A program made the translations under genes and the position numbers. From Deroplatys truncata (taxonomy: Eukaryota > Arthropoda > Insecta > Mantodea > Mantidae), in NCBI GenBank assembly GCA_030765065.1, contig CM060990.1, positions 213,257,290 to 213,321,289 of the forward strand: a stretch of DNA of 64,000 bases, read 5' to 3'. Each line of letters begins with the position of its first letter. The stretch's first letter is position 1. Below, piece after piece: positions 57,242-64,000 of this stretch. The notes below the pieces were generated by a model. That model saw nothing but the letters and a program-made list of their open reading frames with translations. It did no database searches and had not been told where the DNA came from.

Positions 57242-57632
57242 AGGGCGGCGCCGTGGCCGAGTGGTTAGACCACTCGCCTCCCATCTAGGCGCCCCGGGTT
57301 CAATCCCAGGGACCTGCATGTGGGATTTGTGGTGGACGAAGCGGCGTCTGGGCGGGTTTTCTCCGGGTTCTCCGGTTTCCCCCGCCATTCATTCCACCAA
57401 CTGCTCCATCATCACCTTTCCTTTCATCCATTTCAGCAACATTTCGTTTCATCTACTTCCTTCATCCCATACCAGGCATCGGGCTGATCACCCATCCTGG
57501 ATGCTCTGTCTGATCCATGAGTATCTGCTCCTCGACGGGCCTCTGACCCCAGGCACCCGCTTGTAAGTCCTGGGGGGTGTAAGTCCTACATAAGAGGAGG
57601 GTAAACAGATAATGAATGAATGAATGAATGAA
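57242..57632 (+). mobile_element. tRNA-derived SINE with perfect 11-bp target duplication
   Basis: Flanks TGCTTTACTGG at 57231-57241 and 57633-57643 are identical. The head is tRNA-like: GCCGTGGCCGAGTGGTTAGA (A-box region) and CCCGGGTTCAATCCCAGGG (B box) at about 57248-57315, of the tRNA-Ser/Leu GCCGAGTGG type. The body is about 290 bp and pyrimidine-rich. The tail is (AATG)n (57611-57632). Transcribed by RNA polymerase III and mobilised by a LINE. It differs in sequence from the SINE at 9198-9490. Confidence 0.93.
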
Positions 57633-57643
57633 TGCTTTACTGG

Positions 57644-59273
57644 GAGAACAAAGAGAAAGAAATCCTATTGAAAGCAAATCACCTATAAACAAATATTATT
57701 CCACATTTGGTACCTCCTCTATTTATTAGTGGAATATGGTTATTTTACTTTCTGGTGTTTATTTATTGTTATTATTATCTGGATTTTGAAAATCTTAACA
57801 TTTAGTTAAATTAAAAATACTTTGGGCAAGTACTGATGAGAAACTGTAGTTGTTATTGTTCACCAATGGCACTGGGGATTAATTGATCTGCATCATTTTC
57901 CCTCTAGCTTCCCAATATAAAGACTGTAAGTTATCACTTTTAAGGCCTTTGCATTTGGCAAGATGTTGTTTTGGGTGTAGGTAGACATCGTATCTTATAG
58001 AGATGTTCTGCGAGGCAATCGTGGCCAGTTGCCATCCTAAATAAGGCCACTGCAGTCTTCCACTGATGAGAAACTTTAACAGAAGTATCTGTTTTGAAAG
58101 CTTTAAATCTATGGTCTTGCTAAATCAGCCTAGATGGATTTATATTCTTATGCCTTACTTTATTTTATTTTTTGGAGTAACTTCACAACAATGTAGTTTC
58201 TCAACAAAAGGAAAGATTTTAAAGAATAAGAAACACTAAAAGATTCCAAAAGATGCATGAATTTGGCACCACATGTCTGGCTACAAGGAAAAGGGAAGTT
58301 CTGTGCAGGTCATTATATAGTTCGAGTTGGTCATTATGCCCTGTTTATTCAAAGCATTTCTAACTAGTTGTGATGCCATTTTACTAGTTTCCTCATCTCC
58401 ACTCCCCCTTCGAACTCCCTGATGTGATGTAAAGTGGGAAGCATAAAATTTTGTAAACAGAAACTTGAGAATTTTAACATACTGTGAACACAAGAAATCT
58501 GTGGGAAACAAACAAAACTGTTGTAAATGATGGTAAAAGCATATACAGAACATAAATTTGGGGTAATACTGTAATATGAAAGCTCATAGAAAGTAAGACA
58601 GTGTGGGTCTTGCTGATTTGTTCCAGAAACTAAAATCAAACAGAGATAGAAGATGCAACAGTCATGCAGTAAGTTTTGGCGAACTTTGGGCTGTCACATT
58701 GTAATTCAGTGTGTATGCTACTGGATATTAATTAGGTTTAAGGAGGACATAGCAAAATAGTGTACAGACAAGCAAACCACTGGTCACTATTGGTTATTTT
58801 ACTTCTCTTTAAAATGAAGCTAATACAAATTGCTTGTAAGAAGAAAAGTAAATCACATTACAAAATCACATGAAATGTTTAGTCTAAAAATAGTCTGTAA
58901 CCAAACAACTCTGTAACATGACACAATAATAAAAAAATAAATTGTTTGGCTCTTGCTGTAGCTTTTGGTATGTTTGTATGCATTATCGCAAATGCCATTA
59001 AGGGAGCTCATATGACTGAAAATGAAAGTTTATTTCCAGTCACACCCTCTACACTCAAAAGAAAACAGCAGTTGCCAAAATCTCTGAAAATCCATTTTTT
59101 TATGCCCTTTAAAATGGACATGTCTGGAAATAAGAACCTATATGGTCATCATAACTGCATCAGATCTGTGGGTGAAAGATGGAACTAGAATTGAGCTTTC
59201 AGTTAATATTTAATTTCTTCCTTACCAGAGCATATAGGGAGGGAAAGCTACAACATGTGTCTCATTTTTTATA
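57644..59273. other. Intron sequence, nothing recognised
   Basis: AT-rich. Open frames up to about 91 codons (for example 58281-58553 minus, 58946-59188 plus) show no domain or splice context that I recognise. Confidence 0.45.
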
Positions 59274-59275
59274 TA

Positions 59276-60586
59276 CTAGGTGTATTCCAAAACTATGGTC
59301 CAGTGAACAATACTTCATGGATGGCAGACCTGAATGACCTTTCATGCCTGCAGTGCTGTCCACCGACTCCTGAGGAACCTATCACAGTGTTGGTGTGACA
59401 CAGTAGACATTTGCCAGTTAGTGAGAGCAGATCGCAATGGCCGCAACAGTCGTAGATCCTGCCAGTTGTGAAGTGTGTCGTGTTATTAGATTTTTGTTGG
59501 CAAAAGGATCGTCAGCTGCAAACATCCATCATGAGTTATGCCTCGTTATGGATCGGACATGAGTGACAAATGGGTTCAACATTGGTGTCAAGAATTTTGA
59601 AATGGCCGCAAAAATGTGCACGATGAACAGCAGGCTCAATATTTGGACTGACGACATTGTTGAGCAAGTGAACCAAAAACTTCGAAGTGATCGGCGTTTG
59701 ATGATTAGTGGCTGATGAATTCCCAAAAGTTGCTCAAACCTCACTTTACAGGACTGCCACTGAACAGCTTGGATATCGGAAATTTTGTGCGAGGTGGGTG
59801 CCAAAACTGCTCACCGGTGGGCACAAAGAGCAACGAATGCATAGTGCATGACAGTTCTTGGAGTGCTATAGACAAGCTCGAGATGGTTTGTTTTCCCACA
59901 TTGTTACGGACGACGAGACATGGATAGCGTACACCAGTGCAGGATCGAAACTACAGTCAATGCAGTGGCCATTTTGGTTCACCCAAACCAAGAAAGTGTA
60001 AGCAATTGCCGTACATGAATCGCAAAATGATGGCTACCATGTTTTGGGATGAAAAGGGCGTCCTTTTGATTGATTTCATGGACAAGGGGTCAACAATTAC
60101 AGCTGACTTGTACTGTGCAATGCTTACCAAACTGAGGCATGCGATCCAAAATCGACACTGCGGGAAACTGTCGTCTGCCATCATCCTCCTGCATGACAAT
60201 GCACCCCGCACACCGCTGCCAAAACCAAAGAGAAAATTCAAGAGTTTCGATGGGAACTGTTTGATCACCCTCCTTACAGTTCTGACCTGGTACCAAGCGA
60301 CTATTTCCTCTTCTTGCATTTGAAATGGTGGCTGGGTGGACGAGTTCAAACCGACAGTGCACTCAAGACGAGCAATACCAACTGGTTCAAGTCCCAGGTG
60401 GCAGACTTCTATGCCGAGGGGTTAAAGAAGCCGGTGCAGCATTTCAGCAAGTGTATAGATGTGAACGGCAATGATGTAGAAAAGTAAAGTGTATATGTAG
60501 GCACATATTACTGTCAATAAGAACCATGTTACATGAGCGATGTTGTTATTATGACCAAACGGACCTTAGTTTTGGAATATGCCTCA
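59276..60586 (+). mobile_element. mariner element, copy 2 (more decayed)
   Basis: 1,311 bp. The left flank TA lies at 59274-59275; the right flank is TG where TA is expected. Ends CTAGGTGTATTCC and, on the reverse strand, TGAGGCATATTCC, followed inwards by AAAACTA/TGGTCC as in copy 1. The interior follows copy 1 along its whole length with small deletions. Confidence 0.92.
59437..60487 (+). pseudogene. mariner transposase, copy 2, frameshifted
   Basis: Starts ATGGCCGCAACAGTC as copy 1 does. Recognisable blocks: RFLLAKGSSAANIHHELCL, HIVTDDETWIAYT (the first Asp retained, the preceding Gly now Asp), KMMATMFWDEKGVLLIDFMD, IILLHDNAPRTP (second Asp retained, frameshift just after) and a YSSDLVPSDYFLFLHLKWW-like third-Asp block in another frame. 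It reads lysine (AAATGG) where copy 1 has its stop. At least four indels. Confidence 0.88.
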
Positions 60587-60807
60587 TGCTTTCACCTAAA
60601 CACTGGTATCAGGATCTCAAATGTTAATCTCAGAAGATCTTTTAGAAGAGTATAGCAGTAGAAAAGTTTTCAAAAACTCCATTCATTTGTTAAGGGGAAA
60701 TATTGTTGAAATTATTGCTTTAGGTAAGAAGAACTCAAAATGTGTGCAAGTTTAAAAATCAATAACTGTAAAATGATTTTTTATACTTTATTACAACATA
60801 AGAGTGA

Positions 60808-60918
60808 GAAGGAAGGAAGGAAGGAAGGAAGGAAGGAAGGAAGGAAGGAAGGAAGGAAGGAAGGAAGGAAGAAAGAAAGGAAGAAAGAGAGAGAGAGAGA
60901 GAGGAAAAGAGAGAGAAA

Positions 60919-60962
<44 letters not shown>

Positions 60963-60999
60963 GAGAGAGAAAGGAAGAAAGAAAGAGGGAGAGAGAATA
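60808..60999 (+). repeat. (GGAA)n / (GA)n purine microsatellite
   Basis: About 190 bp of purine-only sequence: GGAA units, then GA and GGAAAAGA-type units with an internal duplication. It begins about 30 bp beyond the downstream edge of the formin exon donor (minus sense), so it is a pyrimidine tract in the pre-mRNA just after the 5' splice site. Confidence 0.97.
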
Positions 61000-61030
61000 T
61001 AAACTTGAGATGAATATGAAAAGTACTTAC

Positions 61031-61117
61031 AGGTTTAATATCTTGTACCATTTCACTGTAATGAAGTTTAAAGCTCATTGACTTCAGCCTTGGCAAAAGC
61101 CTCTTTACTTCTGCCAG
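61031..61117 (-). CDS. dia: Diaphanous-type formin, FH2 exon (upstream of the pair)
   Basis: 87 nt, 29 codons, phase 0. The minus strand has acceptor TTCTTCTTTTTTCCAG, then LAEVKRLLPRLKSM and SFKLHYSEMVQDIKP, then donor GTAAGTACTT. The peptide corresponds to the FH2 helix before the GNYMN block in Diaphanous formins, and it continues without gap or overlap into the exon at 17673-17825. FH2 forms the actin-binding dimer ring. The preceding exon was not found between 61118 and 64000. The short length alone would be weak evidence; the splice sites and the in-phase join make it convincing. Confidence 0.9.
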
Positions 61118-64000
61118 CTGGAAAAAAGAAGAATACATTTCTATTAATTTTCACAACCAACAATTCATTAAGGCCAATAAACAAAGAATAATAAGCTATT
61201 TCATGATTTATTAAAGAAAATCACAATCACAGTAGTATGTTAAAATTGAGTTTTTCTTCTTTCTTTTTTCATGTTTCCTTACTAATAATTCTGTACTTCA
61301 GCTTTCCTTTTCAATAATAGAATCAGTTCATATACAAAGCGGAAGAAGGAAAACTATGTCATGCACCAACTTTCTCATTCAGCTTGACAAATTAGTGAAC
61401 CCTGGAGAGCTTTGTGATTGTCTGAGTCCCTATACATCACAGACACAAAGTTAAGCATTATTGTAATATCACAATAATGCCTTCAAAGCCATTCTACATG
61501 ACATTTACATGTTTTCAAGCACATAACTGTGATTTGTATATACAAAGCTATTTAAATACATCAGGCAAATCAGTTGTTGCTCCTGATTTATGAATTGATG
61601 CAACCTGCCAAAATGCAGATGCACCTTAGGTTTGTCTTTGTAGCTTCCTAACAGCTTATTTATGTATGAGGAAGAGAGCAAAACACTAGTGGAAGCAATA
61701 TAAGGGACACAAGGTATTCTGAATTAAGATCCACTCCAAAGCATGCTACCTTTATACAAACATTTTTAGGCAATTGATAACTGTATAAGTGTGTCAAATG
61801 TTTATTACTATCTCTTTGATATTTATCTGTAATTTGTAAATTCTCTTGGGAAAAAAAATTGGAGAGAGAGAATGAAGTTATTTTCCTTCTAGCTTCCCAA
61901 TATTTGGTGGCAATATCTGGACACATAATCAAAACTTTACAATTATTCCCATTATTAAAAAATGTTAAGGAATGTATATTTGTCACAGTCCAGAATGATA
62001 AATTTAGCACATTAATTCATTTTGTGCCATTTTAAGTACTTATAATTCCAGAACCCTTTATTTCAGGATTTTGTACCAAATCTCATTTTATAGATAGAAG
62101 TTCTGTATTACTACAGCATATAATTATTTTTATAATATTCACAAAAAGCTATTTACAGTCTTTACTTATTTTAAGTGCCATTGCAATTTTATAAAAGTAA
62201 AATATTATATTCATGGCCGGTAGTAATGGTAAAGCACTATCATTACGGTGTTCTAGTTATAACACAAAATGTAATAAATGTTGTGATTTACATGGCTTAT
62301 GCACAATGTTTGCCAGGTGCTCTGCAGCAGCACTTGCAAGGCAGGCTGATTCAGCAACATGACACAATACAAACTCACATTTCATGTTTATTTACACTTT
62401 CTTTGGTATTTCCATGCACTAACCAAGTTAATAGAAGTCTTGTGAGTTAGCTAAGTACAACTGGTGATTTTTTTTGTTTTTAATGATGATGCTCTCTTAT
62501 GAATCTTTCATCAATCTTTCATTAAACCTGAAAGAAGCTTTAATTAAGTCATGTCCTATGATAGTTTATATTATGTTGATACATGCCTGCATTCCTGTTT
62601 CACAGACAAAAGCTGCAACAAAAGTTTATTCTTTGCTGCAGAGAGCAACAAGGTAACTATCTGCAGGAAGTAGCACAAATTGGAAAGTAAAGTCTTCATG
62701 GGTGTAACTTGGGACCCAGCCTTGGAGAGCAAAGTACCTCAGTCAGGTAATGAAATGTAGTATAAAATGCATTGTAAAGTAGTTCTCAGTCACTTTTCAG
62801 AGGAAAAAAAACACTACAGAACTTTGATTATCTGAGGAGGGGTTAGGCTTGACAGTTAACCGAAATGATGGATAACCACTCTTACTTAATATAAACAGCA
62901 TGTTTAATAAGCAATAAAATTATACTAGCAACTCACTTAACACACGAGTCCAATGTTACAGTTCTTGCATATGTAGAAAAATGGCAATAAAGTGATTGCT
63001 GTCCATGGGGTAGGGCTACACAGTAAGAAGTAACAGACATTTATTCCATAAAACCAGTACAAGTACATCTGCTCACTCACTCACAGCTGGTTTTCATCAC
63101 TTCTGTAAGGACATCGCTAGGCGACAACAGTACATTATGATCACTATTATTGTCTGATTGCATGACCACTTTGTTATTTGAAACTAAAACTTATGTAATA
63201 CACAGCTGAACGCAGAAGAATCTCTTGACTGGAGTAAATACATGTTAATTCTGTATTCAATTTGTGCCATTTACCATGTTCCCATGGGGAATTTAAATTG
63301 ATTTGATTACACATTCCATATTGGATACTGCATGGAAATCCAATCAAGGATTGAATCTTCTTAGAAAGTACTGCAGCCATTGTAATATGCTTTTCGCTCA
63401 TCTTTTTGCTTTTCTACAGTTATTGAACTCTTAAAAACTTTATGCTGTGCTATAAATATGGTTCAAACCATTGGAATATGAATTTAAAGGTGGCATGGCT
63501 CATTTGGAAATTTTATAGACAATTTTCCTCCTTTAATGAGAAATATACATTCCCACCAGTCTTTGCTTCTTTGTTTAACGCAACTTACAGACCTACATGA
63601 TGCAAATTTCTTCTGAAGCAGTGTTGTGCAATACGAGTTTTGGGGTTTTCTTTTGTTGTGCCCATCAATCATGCTACAACTTTTCATGAAGGGACAATAA
63701 ACCTGTCACAAACTGGTGCAACAATAGACCCAACAGGACCGCTTTTACCATTTTCATATTAACATCATATACTCTTCACAAAACCATAGTACACTAACCT
63801 CAAAACACATAGAACAACAGATTAACATTTATGTTTAACAGGTTCTCCCTTTGCCAAAGAAAGTCCAGTTTGTGTATTCAAATTGATCTCAAATATGTAG
63901 TGATATTAACATAGAAATACGGTGATATTGTAATGAAAAGAAGCTAGAAACAGTGATGTGTATTGAATTTATTTAAAGGTGAGTCGGAATTGTAACACTA
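61118..64000. other. Probable formin intron, mostly unassigned
   Basis: AT-rich. No formin exon was recognised. Open frames such as 61660-62010 minus (116 codons) lack recognisable domains. At 62821-62880, TTTGATTATCTGAGGAGG...GACAGTTAACCGAAATGATGGATAACC resembles pogo/Tigger terminal repeats and may be a small MITE fragment. Confidence 0.45.

Larger units (their letters stand above)
17826..61030 (-). other. dia: Inferred 43.2-kb formin intron
   Basis: This is the interval between two phase-0 FH2 exons of the same strand and consecutive protein order. The donor after 61031 is GTAAGTACTT and the acceptor before 17825 is TTTTTTTATTTAG, both good consensus sites. The intervening sequence consists of transposable elements and unassigned AT-rich DNA. 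No further formin exon was seen inside, and none is needed because the two exons join without missing residues. Confidence 0.85.

Noticed and set aside
57247-57316. A functional tRNA gene at the second tRNA-like block
   Set aside because: It has SINE context: a perfect 11-bp target duplication surrounds a 391-bp unit with an (AATG)n tail.
60740-61138. Arg/Glu/Lys-repeat protein frames across the purine microsatellite
   Set aside because: The frames are open only because a GGAA/GA repeat has no stops. The opposite strand gives a Leu/Ser/Phe repeat for the same reason.
61660-62010. 116-codon minus-strand frame as a host exon
   Set aside because: No domain, no convincing splice context and AT-rich codon make-up; it does not resemble the FH2 sequence expected upstream.

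Overview
The window looks like arthropod (probably insect) nuclear DNA. It is AT-rich and gene-poor. It is packed with nested, mostly dead transposable elements of types common in insect genomes: Gypsy, Jockey, I-clade and other LINEs, Penelope, mariner/Tc1, pogo/Tigger and tRNA-derived SINEs. Nothing bacterial or viral-genome-like is seen. The species cannot be named from the sequence alone.

Host gene. Two short conserved exons lie on the minus strand, at 61031-61117 and 17673-17825. Spliced together in phase 0 they encode 80 contiguous residues of the FH2 domain of a Diaphanous-type formin. The sequence between them (17826-61030) would be one intron of about 43.2 kb. The flanks (1-17672 and 61118-64000) would then be parts of the neighbouring introns. 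On this reading the window is a slice of one dia-like gene, with 240 coding bases in 64 kb, and almost everything else is intronic transposon.

Layout, left to right. (1) 1-5517: a Penelope-like element (1072-3568) with 13-bp target duplications and inverted terminal arms, itself interrupted by an LTR (2209-3137). (2) 5518-11398: a complete but dead Gypsy element with two LTRs and a perfect CATAT duplication; its integrase is internally duplicated, RNase H is missing, and a SINE sits in pol. A related relic LTR follows at 11775-12093. (3) 12180-13514: a nearly intact mariner with a DD34D transposase. (4) About 14440-17330: a second Gypsy relic on the minus strand. (5) 17673-17825: formin exon. 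(6) 18450-21670: two head-to-head fragments of one LINE family (called LINE-A here). (7) 22640-31620: a degenerate LINE split by a LINE-A copy (22795-29360), which is in turn split by a TA-flanked MITE and an LTR. (8) 33573-35168: a DNA transposon with long terminal inverted repeats. (9) 35200-44690: a Jockey element split by a Tc1-like element and by an unusual 4-kb unit with two LTRs in inverted orientation around a coiled-coil Gag-like reading frame. (10) 44977-55603: a full-length LINE-A copy with a 2A-like motif in ORF1, split by an I-clade LINE on the minus strand. (11) 55740-56870: a pogo/Tigger relic. (12) 57242-57632: a SINE. (13) 59276-60586: a second mariner. (14) 61031-61117: formin exon.

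Target-site duplications and restored host frames give clear nesting orders at several sites. The genes do not form a pathway: the host gene is the formin, and the other reading frames are mobile-element proteins, nearly all broken by stops or frameshifts.
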